64,000 nucleotides of DNA from Streptomyces harbinensis (GCF_900116145.1 NZ_FPAB01000014.1:1-64000), one strand, 5' to 3'. Positions 23,594 to 34,730 are shown, counted from the first letter of the stretch. The notes: generated from the letters alone by a model not told the origin. Numbers and translations: made by a program.

Positions 23594-24436
23594 GTGAGTA
23601 CACACCCCCGGACCCGTCCCCGAGTCGGGCACATTCAGTTTCTGAACTGTCTCCCCCTGTACTGGGGCCTGGCGAGGACCGGCACCCTGCTGGATCTGGA
23701 ACTCACCAAGGACACCCCCGAGAAGCTGAGCGAACGCCTGGTCGCCGGGGAACTCGACATCGGCCCCGTCACCCTCGTCGAATATCTGCGGCACGCGGAC
23801 GAACTCGTCGCCCTCCCCGACATCGCCGTGGGCTGCGACGGCCCGGTGATGTCCTGCGTGATCGTCTCCCAGGTGCCGCTGGAGCAACTGGACGGGGCGC
23901 GGGTGGCGCTCGGTTCCACCTCGCGCACCTCCGTGCGCCTGGCCCGGCTGCTGCTCGCCGAGCGGTACGGCGTCAGCCCCGACTACTACACCTGTCCGCC
24001 CGACCTCGGGCTGATGATGCAGGAGGCGGACGCCGCCGTCCTCATCGGGGACGCCGCGCTGCGCGCCGCCCTGCACGACGCGCCCCGGCTCGGCCTCCAG
24101 GTGCACGACCTGGGGCGGATGTGGCACGAGTGGACCGGGCTGCCGTTCGTGTTCGCCGTGTGGGCGGTGCGCCCGGACTACCTGGAACGCGAGGAGGAGA
24201 CGGTGCGCGAGGTGCACCGGGCGTTCCTCGCCTCCCGCGATCTGTCGCTGGCCGAGGTCTCCAAGGTGGCCGAGCAGGCCGCCCGCTGGGAGTCCTTCGA
24301 CGCCGCCGTGCTGGAACGGTACTTCACCACCCTGGACTTCCGGTTCGGCGAGCGGCAGCTGGGCGGGGCCCGGGAGTTCGCCCGCCGGATCGGGTTCGAC
24401 GGTGCGGACCGGGTGCGGCTGCTGCCGCCCGGCTGA
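23594..24436 (+). CDS. mqnA: Chorismate dehydratase MqnA
   Basis: A 280-aa periplasmic-binding-protein-fold enzyme that dehydrates chorismate to 3-[(1-carboxyvinyl)oxy]benzoate, the first step of the futalosine menaquinone route. Signature segments: GHIQFLNCLPLYWGL, ELDIGPVTLVEYLRHADELVALPDIAVGC, ALGSTSRTSVRLARLLL and WTGLPFVFAVWAVRP, all usual for MqnA. GTG 23594 has almost no ribosome site, so leaderless translation is likely. The kinase gene follows 8 bp downstream on the same strand. Confidence 0.94.
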   Translation: MSTHPRTRPRVGHIQFLNCLPLYWGLARTGTLLDLELTKDTPEKLSERLVAGELDIGPVTLVEYLRHADELVALPDIAVGCDGPVMSCVIVSQVPLEQLDGARVALGSTSRTSVRLARLLLAERYGVSPDYYTCPPDLGLMMQEADAAVLIGDAALRAALHDAPRLGLQVHDLGRMWHEWTGLPFVFAVWAVRPDYLEREEETVREVHRAFLASRDLSLAEVSKVAEQAARWESFDAAVLERYFTTLDFRFGERQLGGAREFARRIGFDGADRVRLLPPG

Positions 24437-24444
24437 CGGAGGGG

Positions 24445-26055
<1,611 letters not shown>

Positions 26056-26120
26056 CCCCTGGCGTACGCTGGCTTCCGGTATCGACCACCCTGTATCCGC
26101 CCGCCGGAGGGACGCCCGCC

Positions 26121-27317
26121 ATGGCCCTGAGTGCTCAGCTCAAGTCCGCGCTCGACCGAGCCGCCGACGGCGGCCGGATCAGTCCGGAGGAGGCGCTGGA
26201 GCTCTACCGCAGCGCCCCGCTGCACGCGCTGGGGCGCGCGGCGGACGCGGCGCGCCGTAAGCGGTACGCGGGCATCGAGCACATCGCCACGTACATCATC
26301 GAGCGGAACATCAACTACACCAACGCCTGCGTCACGGCCTGCAAGTTCTGTGCCTTCTACGCCGCGCCGAAGAGCCCGGACGTGTGGACCCGGGACCTGG
26401 ACGACATCCTGCGGCGCTGCGCGGAGACGGTGGAACTGGGCGGCACCCAGATCATGTTCCAGGGCGGGCACCACCCGGACTACGGCGTCGAGTACTACGA
26501 GCAGCACTTCTCCGCCATCAAGGCCGCCTTCCCGCAGCTGGTGATCCACTCGCTGGGCGCCTCCGAGATCGAGCACATGGCGCGGATCTCCGGGGTGTCG
26601 GCCGAGGAGGCCATCCGGCGCATCCACGCGGCGGGCCTGGACTCGTTCGCGGGCGCCGGGGCCGAACTGCTGCCGGAGCGCCCGCGGAAGGCGATCGCCC
26701 CGCTGAAGGAGTCCGGCGAGCGCTGGCTGGAGATCATGGAGACGGCGCACGGCCTGGGGGTCGAGTCGACGTCCACCATGCTGATGGGCACCGGTGAGAC
26801 GAACGCCGAGCGGATCGAGCACCTGCGGATGATCCGCGACGTGCAGGACCGCACCGGCGGCTTCCGGGCGTTCATCCCGTACACCTACCAGCCGGAGAAC
26901 AACCACCTGAAGGGCCGCACCCAGGCGACCATCTTCGAGTACCTGCGGCTGATCGCGATCGCCCGGCTCTTCCTGGACAACGTGGCGCACATCCAGGGCT
27001 CGTGGCTGACCACCGGCAAGGACGTGGGCCAGCTGACACTGCACTACGGCGCGGACGACCTCGGCTCGGTGATGCTGGAGGAGAACGTCGTCTCCTCGGC
27101 CGGAGCCAAGCACCGGTCCAACCGGCTGGAGCTGATCGACCTGATCCGCACCGCCGGCCGCGTCCCGGCGCAGCGGGCCACCACGTACGAGCACCTGGTG
27201 GTGCACGACGACCCGGCGAACGACCCGGTCGACGACCGCGTGGTCTCCCACCTGTCGTCCACCGCCATCGAGGGCGGCACCGCGCACCCGGAGCTGAAGC
27301 TGCTCGACGCCCGCTGA
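26121..27317 (+). CDS. mqnC: Cyclic dehypoxanthinyl futalosine synthase MqnC
   Basis: A 398-aa radical-SAM enzyme that cyclises dehypoxanthine futalosine. The radical-SAM triad is NACVTACKFCAF (about residues 66-77). MqnC markers are IERNINYTNAC, TQIMFQGGHHPDYGVEYYE, FAGAGAELLPERPRKAIAPLK and STMLMGTGETNAERIEHL. GGAGG lies 10 bp before the ATG. Paralogous to mqnE at 13.2 kb but clearly distinct. A hairpin follows the gene. Confidence 0.96.
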   Translation: MALSAQLKSALDRAADGGRISPEEALELYRSAPLHALGRAADAARRKRYAGIEHIATYIIERNINYTNACVTACKFCAFYAAPKSPDVWTRDLDDILRRCAETVELGGTQIMFQGGHHPDYGVEYYEQHFSAIKAAFPQLVIHSLGASEIEHMARISGVSAEEAIRRIHAAGLDSFAGAGAELLPERPRKAIAPLKESGERWLEIMETAHGLGVESTSTMLMGTGETNAERIEHLRMIRDVQDRTGGFRAFIPYTYQPENNHLKGRTQATIFEYLRLIAIARLFLDNVAHIQGSWLTTGKDVGQLTLHYGADDLGSVMLEENVVSSAGAKHRSNRLELIDLIRTAGRVPAQRATTYEHLVVHDDPANDPVDDRVVSHLSSTAIEGGTAHPELKLLDAR

Positions 27318-27329
27318 CGCCGCCGCGCC

Positions 27330-27354
27330 GCGCCGGGCCGCGGTGGCCCGGCGC
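27330..27354. terminator. Bidirectional hairpin between mqnC and a secreted-protein gene
   Basis: 10-bp perfect stem GCGCCGGGCC/GGCCCGGCGC with a 5-nt loop, 12 bp after mqnC and 14 bp after the convergent gene's stop; it can serve both strands. Confidence 0.75.
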
Positions 27355-27368
27355 GGACGAGCGGGGTC

Positions 27369-27758
27369 TCAGCTGCCGCCGCCGAGCAGCGGCAGCCCGC
27401 CGAGCAGCGAGGTGACGGGGGCGGTCAGGCCGCCGAGCACGTCCTTGGCGGAGGCGCCGTCCGTCAGCGGCTGGGTGAGGGTCGTGGTGCCCACCGACTG
27501 GAAGTCGGCGACCTGGGTGTTCAGCCCGTTGGTCAGCGGGTCCACGCCGGTACCGGCCATCGGGTACAGCTGGAGGTCCAGCGGACCGGCCAGGCCGTAG
27601 GTCAGCGCGGTGTCGACCCCGGTCAGCGCCGCGCCGATGTTGTCCGTGGCCGTGCTCGCCGAGGCGGCCCCGCCACCGGCGACCACGGCGCCGGTGGCGG
27701 CGGCGGTGACGGCTGCGATCCGCAGCACGGGACGGGAGGGGCGGGAGTGGGAGCCCAT
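27369..27758 (-). CDS. Small secreted protein of unknown function
   Basis: A 129-aa exported protein. Signal peptide: basic n-region, hydrophobic core VTAAATGAVVAGGG, cleavage near ASA-ST (about residue 35). The mature part is short, Gly/Thr/Leu-rich (NIGAALTGVDTALTYGLAGPL, GLTAPVTSLLGGLPLLGGG) with no Cys and no recognised domain. Low complexity suggests a cell-wall or surface small protein; function unknown. Confidence 0.8.
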   Translation of the reverse strand: MGSHSRPSRPVLRIAAVTAAATGAVVAGGGAASASTATDNIGAALTGVDTALTYGLAGPLDLQLYPMAGTGVDPLTNGLNTQVADFQSVGTTTLTQPLTDGASAKDVLGGLTAPVTSLLGGLPLLGGGS

Positions 27759-27909
27759 GAATCCACCTGCTTGGGGTAGGAAGAAGCGATACGGAACCGG
27801 CAGGCCACGCTAGTGGGACGCCGGTCCCCTCTTCATCCCGATCCGCCCCAAATCCCTCGTACGGTGTAAGCCGGTCAACGGTCCGACGCCCGAACGTCCC
27901 CCGGACGCT

Positions 27910-28758
27910 TCAGGGAACGGACGGGCCGCTGATGTACCGGCCGTCCTCGTCGTACGGCCAGGCGTTGGCCACGCAGCCGTTCAGCCCCTTGATCTGCTGC
28001 ATCATCGCCGGGGCGAGCGCGCCCTCCTCGGGGCAGCCCTCGTGACCGTGGCCGAGGCGGTGGCCCACCTCGTGGTTGATGATGAGCGCCCGGTACTCGG
28101 TCACCGGACCCGGGAACTGGGGCGAGCCCTCCATCCAGCGCAGCAGGTTGACCACCACCGTCTGGCCCACCTGGCAGTTGACCTCGCCGCCGGTGTCCAG
28201 GCCGTACTCGCCGCAGATGTCGTCGACCGTGCCGGGCGTGGCGACCTTCACCGTGAAGTCGACCGGGCCCTCCTCGGCCAGCTGGAAGGCGCTCACCCCG
28301 TCGGTGGTCCAGCCGCGCGGATCGGCCAGGATCGTCTCGATCTCCTCGGCCGTCTCCACCGGGTCGAGGTCGATGCCGTCCTCGATCTGCACCATGTAGC
28401 GGCGCACGGTGCCCTCGCCCACCTGGTGTCCGGTGGCGGGCGCGGTGCGGAAGGTGCCGGGGCCGGTCGGCGGGATGTCGATCGGCTCGGGCTCCGGGTC
28501 CGGCTCGGGCTCCGGCTCGGGGTCGGGTTCCGGGTCCGGCCCGGGCTCCTCGGTGGGCGAGGGCGGCGCGGCGGCCGGCTCACCGGCCCCGTCCTCGTCC
28601 CCGCCCCCCAGCACCAGCCGGGCGCCCAATCCGAGCGCGAGCAGCAGGACGAGGCCGGCGGCGGCGAACAGGGCGACCGCACGTCTGCGCCGCTGGAGCC
28701 GGCGGCGCCGCAGGACGGCGCGCCCCGCACGGCGGATGGTTCGGTCTACGGAAGGCAT
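27910..28758 (-). CDS. DUF3152 membrane-anchored zincin-like protein
   Basis: A 282-aa protein: Arg-rich cytoplasmic N-terminus, one transmembrane helix (about residues 28-50), an acidic linker of repeated P-E/D-P-E (about 65-95, encoded by 28470-28550), then a secreted domain. The domain has the metzincin-type motif NHEVGHRLGHGHEGC, which is HExxHxxGxxH with three zinc His and the catalytic Glu. This is the DUF3152 family, common in Streptomyces near menG. A metalloprotease role is probable from the motif but not established for the family. ATG 28758 starts directly at the basic segment. Confidence 0.88.
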   Translation of the reverse strand: MPSVDRTIRRAGRAVLRRRRLQRRRRAVALFAAAGLVLLLALGLGARLVLGGGDEDGAGEPAAAPPSPTEEPGPDPEPDPEPEPEPDPEPEPIDIPPTGPGTFRTAPATGHQVGEGTVRRYMVQIEDGIDLDPVETAEEIETILADPRGWTTDGVSAFQLAEEGPVDFTVKVATPGTVDDICGEYGLDTGGEVNCQVGQTVVVNLLRWMEGSPQFPGPVTEYRALIINHEVGHRLGHGHEGCPEEGALAPAMMQQIKGLNGCVANAWPYDEDGRYISGPSVP

Positions 28759-28858
28759 CGGCGTTGACGCTACAACACGATGATCATTCCGCCTGCCTCG
28801 GCGGACACCCGGGGGACCCTGCCCGCCACCGCGCGAGGTGACCCGCGACAATGGGGGG

Positions 28859-29560
28859 GTGACTCGTGCCACGTTGGACAAGCAGCCCCGTGAAGTCGCC
28901 GCCATGTTCGACGCGGTGGCCGCGAAATACGACCTCACCAACGACGTGCTGGCGCTCGGCCAGAACCGCCGCTGGCGCAAGGCCGTCGCCCGCGCCGTCG
29001 ACGCCCGCCCCGGCGAGCGGGTCCTCGACCTCGCCGCCGGCACCGGCACCTCCTCCCTGCCCTTCGCCGCCGCCGGCGCGTACACCGTGCCGTGCGACTT
29101 CAGCACCGGGATGTTGAACGAGGGCAAGCGGCGCGAGCCCTGGCTGCCGTTCACCGCGGGAGACGCCACCAGGCTGCCGTTCCGGAACGATGTGTTCGAC
29201 AAGGTGACCATCTCCTTCGGGCTGCGCAACGTCCAGGACACGGACGCCGCGCTGCGCGAGCTGCTGCGTGTCACCCGGCCGGGCGGCCGGGTGGTGGTGT
29301 GCGAATTCAGCCACCCCACCTGGGCGCCGTTCCGCACCCTTTACACGGAGTACCTGATGCGCGGGTTGCCTCCGGTGGCCGAAAAGGTCTCCTCCAGCCC
29401 GGACGCGTACGTCTATCTCGCCGAGTCCATCCGCGCCTGGCCCGACCAGCCCGCCCTGGCGGCGCTGCTCCAGAAGGCCGGCTGGGAGCGGGTGGCCTGG
29501 CGCGACCTCACCGGTGGCATCGTGGCCCTGCACCGGGGCACCAAGCCGGCCGCCGGCTGA
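28859..29560 (+). CDS. menG: Demethylmenaquinone methyltransferase
   Basis: A 233-aa SAM methyltransferase of the UbiE/MenG (MenH) family, the final step from demethylmenaquinone to menaquinone. Motifs: AAMFDAVAAKYDLTNDVLALGQNRRWRKAV, SAM motif I VLDLAAGTGTSSLPFA, GDATRLPFRNDVFDKVTISFGLRNV, and LREL...RPGGRVVVCEFSHPT. GTG 28859 in a G-run is the likely start; GTG 28838 in frame is an alternative. A reductase gene follows 78 bp later. Confidence 0.94.
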   Translation: MTRATLDKQPREVAAMFDAVAAKYDLTNDVLALGQNRRWRKAVARAVDARPGERVLDLAAGTGTSSLPFAAAGAYTVPCDFSTGMLNEGKRREPWLPFTAGDATRLPFRNDVFDKVTISFGLRNVQDTDAALRELLRVTRPGGRVVVCEFSHPTWAPFRTLYTEYLMRGLPPVAEKVSSSPDAYVYLAESIRAWPDQPALAALLQKAGWERVAWRDLTGGIVALHRGTKPAAG

Positions 29561-29638
29561 ACCCGTCCCACCCGCCCGCACCCTGATCCGCTCATAGACT
29601 CGTAGCCGCCGAACCCGGACCGATGGGGAGAGCCGACC

Positions 29639-30934
29639 GTGGCCGACATCGATGCAAGCGCTTCCGAACACACCGCTGATGTGATCGTCGTCGGGGCCGG
29701 ACCGGCCGGCTCCACGACCGCGTACCACCTCGCCCGCGCCGGGCTCGACGTCCTGCTGCTGGAGAAGACCGCCTTCCCCCGCGAGAAGGTCTGCGGCGAC
29801 GGCCTGACCCCGCGCGCCACCAAGCAACTCGTCGCCATGGGCATCGACGTCTCCGAGGAGGCGGGCTGGCTGCGCAACAAGGGCCTGCGCATCATCGGCG
29901 GCGGACACCGGCTCGAACTGCCCTGGCCCGAGCTGGCCGCCTTCCCCGACTACGGACTGGTGCGCCGCCGCGAGGACTTCGACGAACTGCTCGCGCGGCA
30001 GGCCGAGAAGGCCGGCGCCCAGCTCTTCGAGCGGTGCAACGTGACCGGCCCCGTCCAGGACGACCGCGCCGCCGGCCGCATCGTGGGCGTGACGGCCAAA
30101 CTGGGCGAGGAGAAACGGAACGTCACCTTCCGCGCCCCGGTGGTGGTCGCCGCCGACGGCAACTCCTCCCGGCTCTCCCTCGCCATGGGCCTGCACCGCG
30201 ACGACAAGCGCCCGATGGGCGTCGCCGTGCGCACCTACTTCACCAGCCCGCGGCACGACGACGACTATCTGGAGGCCTGGCTGGAGCTGTGGGACCGGCG
30301 CGGCCCCGAGCCCCGGCTGCTGCCCGGCTACGGCTGGATCTTCGGCATGGGCGACGGCACCTCCAACGTCGGCCTCGGCATCCTCAACAGCTCCAGCGCC
30401 TTCCGCGAACTGGACTGGCGCGAGGTGCTCAAGGCGTGGTGCGCCTCGATGCCCGAGGAGTGGGGCTACACCCCCGAGAACATGTCGGGCCCGATCCGCG
30501 GCGCCGCGCTGCCCATGGCGTTCAACCGCAAGCCGCACTACTCGCGCGGGCTGATGCTGGTCGGCGACTCCGGCGGCCTGGTCAACCCGTTCAACGGCGA
30601 GGGCATCGCGTACGCCATGGAGTCCGGCCAGATCGCGGCCGAGGTGATCGTCCAGGCGATGGCGCGGCAGTCGCCCGCCCAGCGGGAGCTGACGCTGCGC
30701 GCGTACCCGAAGACGCTCCAGGAGACCTACGGCGGCTACTACACGCTCGGCCGGGCCTTCGTGAAGCTGATCGGCAACCCGCAGATCATGAAGATCGCCA
30801 CCGAGCGCGGGCTCAGCCATCCGCTGCTGATGCGCTTCACGGTCAAGCTGATGGCCAACCTGACCGACCCGCGCGGCGGCGACGCCATGGACCGGCTGAT
30901 CAACGGGCTCACCAAGATCACCCCCCGCGCATAA
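29639..30934 (+). CDS. Geranylgeranyl reductase family flavoprotein (menaquinone side-chain saturation)
   Basis: A 431-aa FAD oxidoreductase with the N-terminal dinucleotide motif VIVVGAGPAGSTTAYHLARAGLDVLLLEK, the geranylgeranyl-reductase-type YxWxFP-equivalent PGYGWIFGMGD and the second FAD motif LMLVGDSGGLVNPFNGEGIAYAMESG. Such enzymes (MenJ in mycobacteria) saturate isoprene units of menaquinone; Streptomyces make partly hydrogenated MK-9, so location after menG supports that role. It could instead act on other polyprenoids. Confidence 0.92.
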   Translation: MADIDASASEHTADVIVVGAGPAGSTTAYHLARAGLDVLLLEKTAFPREKVCGDGLTPRATKQLVAMGIDVSEEAGWLRNKGLRIIGGGHRLELPWPELAAFPDYGLVRRREDFDELLARQAEKAGAQLFERCNVTGPVQDDRAAGRIVGVTAKLGEEKRNVTFRAPVVVAADGNSSRLSLAMGLHRDDKRPMGVAVRTYFTSPRHDDDYLEAWLELWDRRGPEPRLLPGYGWIFGMGDGTSNVGLGILNSSSAFRELDWREVLKAWCASMPEEWGYTPENMSGPIRGAALPMAFNRKPHYSRGLMLVGDSGGLVNPFNGEGIAYAMESGQIAAEVIVQAMARQSPAQRELTLRAYPKTLQETYGGYYTLGRAFVKLIGNPQIMKIATERGLSHPLLMRFTVKLMANLTDPRGGDAMDRLINGLTKITPRA

Positions 30935-31049
30935 CGGCCGGGCCGGCCGCCGGGCTCGACCTTCACACCGGTGTCACGCCCTACCGTCCGAGGCATGACG
31001 GTTCATGCCACACACCTGGACGGCCGGCCGGCGACCGCGTGGCACGGCC

Positions 31050-31928
31050 TCACTCCGCCGTGTGGGTGAGGACGGCCGTGGCCAGTTGCTCGTGGGTCTC
31101 GGGGGGCAGGGTGTGGCCCATGCCCGGCACGGTCATCAGCCGTGCGCCCGGGATCCGTTGCGCGATCAGGGCTCCGTGACCCGGCTTCACCGGCTCGTGG
31201 CTGCCCTCGACGACCAGCGTGGGCGCTGTCACCCGGTGCAGGACGCCCACCGGCTCGAAGCCGGGGCCGGCCGCCGCGGCCAGCCGGTGGTTGGCCGCCG
31301 CCGACAGGTCGTTGGCGCGGTCGTGGATCCGTTCCTGGAGGCGGCGCGCCGCGTCCTCGTCGAAGGGCAGGCCGGTGCCGTGCAGCACCCGCTGCTCGGC
31401 GACCATGCCGTCGATCAGCGCGCGCCGGCCTTGCGGCGGCGGGGCGGTCAGCAGCGCCCGGTAGAAGGCGGTGAACGCGGCGGTCGGCGCGGGCAGGCTG
31501 CCCTCCTCCTGCGGCTCGCCGGTCAGCGCCCGCAGGATCACCTGCCCTTCGCCGCCGCCCAGCGGCGAGGAGCCGATGACGGTCAGCGAGCGCACCCGGT
31601 CCGGCCGCTCCACCGCGATGAGCTGGCCCAGCAGCCCGCCCGCCGAATGGCAGACCAGGTGCGCGCTGCCCAGGCCGTGGGCGTCCAGCACCCGGTGGAC
31701 GTCGTTCTTGATGTCCTCCCAGGTGTACGGGTGCGCCGCGAAGTCGACGGTCTCCGACTTCCCGGTGTCCCGGTGGTCGTACCGGATCACCCGGCGGCCC
31801 CCGGCGACGAGACGGCCGGCGAACGCGTCCGGCCACAGCACCCCCTGCGACATCGACCCCATGATCAACAGGATCGGCGCGTCCGTCGCCGCGCCGAACT
31901 CCTCGCTCCACAGATGTACATCACTCAT
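31050..31928 (-). CDS. Alpha/beta hydrolase
   Basis: A 292-aa alpha/beta-hydrolase-fold enzyme. The oxyanion region MGSMSQGVLWP, the nucleophile elbow VCHSAGGLLGQ (Ser about residue 95; the usual first Gly is Cys), the acid in VVEGSHEPV and the His in PGMGHTLPPE complete the triad. It is the downstream partner of the LAL regulator, with 3 bp between genes. The substrate is unknown. Confidence 0.9.
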   Translation of the reverse strand: MSDVHLWSEEFGAATDAPILLIMGSMSQGVLWPDAFAGRLVAGGRRVIRYDHRDTGKSETVDFAAHPYTWEDIKNDVHRVLDAHGLGSAHLVCHSAGGLLGQLIAVERPDRVRSLTVIGSSPLGGGEGQVILRALTGEPQEEGSLPAPTAAFTAFYRALLTAPPPQGRRALIDGMVAEQRVLHGTGLPFDEDAARRLQERIHDRANDLSAAANHRLAAAAGPGFEPVGVLHRVTAPTLVVEGSHEPVKPGHGALIAQRIPGARLMTVPGMGHTLPPETHEQLATAVLTHTAE

Positions 31929-31931
31929 GCC

Positions 31932-34631
31932 TCAGAGTCTGTCCGCCTCCGGTACCGGTGCCTTCCGTAGAACCACCAGTCGTGCCAGCTCCGTACGGGA
32001 GCCGATGCCGAGCTTCGGGTAGATCTTGTACAGGTGGTACTCGACGGTGCGCGGGCTCAGGAACAGCCGGTCGGCGATCCGCTTGCTCGACAGCCCTTCG
32101 GCGACCAGGCCCGCGATGCGCAGTTCCTGCGGGGTCAGCGCGTCCAGGACCGCGGGTACCGGCGCCGGTCCGCCCCCGCCCGCCGCCCGCAGCTCGTCCC
32201 GGGCGCGCCGCGCCCACGGCCCGGCGCCCGCCCGCTCGAACGTCTCGGCGGCCCGGCGCAGCTGCCCGCGGGCCTCGGCGGGACGCCGTGCGCGGCGCAG
32301 CCGCTCGCCCAGCAGCAGCGCCGTCCTGGCCGCCTCGAAGGTGTTGGTGTGCAGCCGCAGGGCCTCGGCGAGGTCCTCCGCGCGGGAGTGGGCCAGCCCC
32401 CGGCAGCGGGCCAGCAGCGCCCGTGACTCGGGTGTCGTGGCGTGCGCCGAGGAGCGTTCGTACGCCGCGAGCACCTCCCGCGCCGCCGCCTCCTCGCCCG
32501 CGCCCAGGGCGGCCTCGATGTGATCGGGCGCGATGCGCCACACCACCGCGGGCGAGGTGGCTCCCGGGCCCGCCGCCGTGAGGGCGGTGAACCGTTCGTG
32601 CGCCGCCGCGTGCCGGCCCAGCCCCAGATCCAGCAGCGCCCGCGCGTACCCGGCGACTCCGGCCCGCAGGCCCACCCGGTGCGGTACGGCGATGGCCAGC
32701 GCCTCCCGCGCCAGCCGTTCGCAGTCCTCCTGCTCGCCCCGCAGCGCCGCCACCACCGCCAGGTTGGCCAGATGGGCGGCCACGGTGTTCGGGTATCCGG
32801 CCTCCCTGGCCAGCGCCAGGCCCTCCTCGGAGACCGCCCGGCTGCTCGCGAGCCGGCCCGCCAGCCGTTCGGCCGTCGCCACGAACTCCAGCACCACGGG
32901 CAGTTGCCCGGTCATCCCGGACACCCTCGCCACCCGTCCGGCGCGCTCGGCCATCCCGGCGGCCAGGTCCGTCTCGCCGAGCTGTCCGGCGGCGGCTGCC
33001 GCCCACAGGTACTCCGCCGCTTCCCGCGGCTCCCCGGCCCGTGCCTGTGCCAGCGCCCGCCGCAGCAGGCCGGGGCCGGCCGGGTCGCCGTCCAGCGCCA
33101 GGCCGATCCCGGCCACCGTGTCCCGCAGGAAACCCGGGGGGTGCGCCGCGGCCCTGCGCCCCAGCCGGATGAGGGCCGCGGTGTCGCCGGCGTACGAGGC
33201 GGCCTCCGCCGCGTCGGCCAGCATCCCGATGCTGTCGCCGGTGGACAGGATGCGGACGGCCTCGGTGGCGTCACCGGCGTTCAGCTCGAACCGGCCCCGG
33301 AGCCGGGCGATCTCCAGGGCGAGAGCGGTGTCCGTGCCCGGCTGCTCGCGGGCCTCGGCGAGCAGCGACTCGGCCTGCCCGGGGCGTCCGCCGAGCCAGG
33401 CGGCGACGGCGGCGTCCTTCAGACGCACCGCCCGGGGCCCCGGTTCGGGTGTCAGTTCGGCGGCTCTGGCCAGCGCGGTGGCGGCGCTGCCGTATCCACC
33501 GCGCTCGCGTGCCCGCTCCGCGGCGGCCACCAGCTCGGCGGCGACCCGCTCGTCGGGGCCGACGGCGGCCGAGGCCAGGTGCCAGGCGCGGCGGTCGCCG
33601 GTGGTCAGCTGTGCCAGGACGGTGTGGACGCGGCGGAGTCCGGCGCGGGGGGCCGCCTCGTACACCGCCGAACGGATGAGCGGATGACGGAAGCGCAGCC
33701 GGGCGCCGTGGAGTTCGGCGAGACCCGCCTCCTCCAGCTCGGCCAGCGCGGTACGGCCGGCGTCCGCCAGGGGGCCGGCCCGGCCGGAGTCCTCCGCGTG
33801 CAGCAGGCCGGTGGCGCGCAGGGCCGGACCGACTTCGGGCTCCACGGCGGCGACCCGGGCCAGTAGCGCGGCGCCGGGGGACAGGGCCGCGACCCGGTCG
33901 CCGAACAGCCGGGCGCCCCCGGGCAGCGGGTCGGGCAGCGGGGCGGTCCCGGCGAGCTGCGCGGGGGACAGGCGGGCGGCGATCTCGTCCAGCGCGAGCG
34001 GATTGGCGCCGGTGGCGGCGATGAGGTCGCGCGCCACACCGGAGGGGACGCCGTGCCGGGCGCGCAGCATCTCGGCCGCCGCGGCGTGGGGGAGTCCTCC
34101 GACCTGGACCGTCAGCGGTATCCCGGGCACCGGGGTGTCGCCGCGCACGGCGAACAGCAGCGCGATCCGTTCCGTGGCCAGCCGCCGGGCGGTGAACAGC
34201 AGTGCGTGGGCCGAGGCCCGGTCGACCCACTGGAAGTCGTCGATGAGGCAGATCAGTCCGTGCGGGGCGGCGGCCTCGGCCAGCAGCGAGAGCACGCCGG
34301 CGCCCAGCGGGTAGGGGTCGCCCGCCGTCTCCCCGGTGAGCCCGAGGGCCGCGCGGACGGCGTCGCGCTGCGGTGCGGGCAGTGCGTCCAGTGCGCCGGT
34401 CACCGGCCACAGCAACTGGTGCAGCGCCGCGAAGGCGAGGCCGGCTTCGGCCTCGACGCCGGTGGCGCGCAGGACGCGGGCGTCGGTGCCGTGTCCGGCG
34501 GCGGCGTCGAGCAGGGCCGTCTTGCCGGCTCCGGCCTCGCCGCGCAGGACGGCTGCTCCGCCGTGTCCGGCGCGGGCCCGGGCGATCACCTCGTCGAGCG
34601 TGCCGGACTCGGCCGATCTGCCGTAGAGCAT
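31932..34631 (-). CDS. LuxR-family (LAL-type) ATP-binding transcriptional regulator
   Basis: An 899-aa regulator of the large ATP-binding LuxR class. N-terminal AAA/STAND ATPase with Walker A GEAGAGKTALLDAA (about residue 31), Walker B LICLIDDFQWVD (about 135-146), a helical TPR-like middle, and a C-terminal GerE/LuxR helix-turn-helix (LTPQELRIAGLVAEGLSSKRIADRLFLSPRTVEYHLYKIYPKLG, about 840-883). The ATG at 34631 opens the ATPase module. The hydrolase gene follows within 3 bp, so it may be co-expressed or a target. Such regulators control carbon or secondary metabolism, but no cluster is nearby. Confidence 0.93.
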   Translation of the reverse strand: MLYGRSAESGTLDEVIARARAGHGGAAVLRGEAGAGKTALLDAAAGHGTDARVLRATGVEAEAGLAFAALHQLLWPVTGALDALPAPQRDAVRAALGLTGETAGDPYPLGAGVLSLLAEAAAPHGLICLIDDFQWVDRASAHALLFTARRLATERIALLFAVRGDTPVPGIPLTVQVGGLPHAAAAEMLRARHGVPSGVARDLIAATGANPLALDEIAARLSPAQLAGTAPLPDPLPGGARLFGDRVAALSPGAALLARVAAVEPEVGPALRATGLLHAEDSGRAGPLADAGRTALAELEEAGLAELHGARLRFRHPLIRSAVYEAAPRAGLRRVHTVLAQLTTGDRRAWHLASAAVGPDERVAAELVAAAERARERGGYGSAATALARAAELTPEPGPRAVRLKDAAVAAWLGGRPGQAESLLAEAREQPGTDTALALEIARLRGRFELNAGDATEAVRILSTGDSIGMLADAAEAASYAGDTAALIRLGRRAAAHPPGFLRDTVAGIGLALDGDPAGPGLLRRALAQARAGEPREAAEYLWAAAAAGQLGETDLAAGMAERAGRVARVSGMTGQLPVVLEFVATAERLAGRLASSRAVSEEGLALAREAGYPNTVAAHLANLAVVAALRGEQEDCERLAREALAIAVPHRVGLRAGVAGYARALLDLGLGRHAAAHERFTALTAAGPGATSPAVVWRIAPDHIEAALGAGEEAAAREVLAAYERSSAHATTPESRALLARCRGLAHSRAEDLAEALRLHTNTFEAARTALLLGERLRRARRPAEARGQLRRAAETFERAGAGPWARRARDELRAAGGGGPAPVPAVLDALTPQELRIAGLVAEGLSSKRIADRLFLSPRTVEYHLYKIYPKLGIGSRTELARLVVLRKAPVPEADRL

Positions 34632-34694
34632 GGACAGACACTGTAGGAGACCCGTGCGCCGCCGGGCCGGTGCCGAGGCGCTTCTCACATCGCG

Positions 34695-34730
34695 CGCGAG
34701 GGGCCCGGCCGTCCGGCCGGGCCCCTCGCG
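34695..34730 (-). terminator. Strong hairpin after the NlpC/P60 gene
   Basis: Perfect 16-bp stem (CGCGAGGGGCCCGGCC pairing with its complement) and 4-nt GTCC loop, 18 bp after the NlpC/P60 stop and upstream of the LAL regulator; it separates the two minus-strand genes. Confidence 0.85.
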
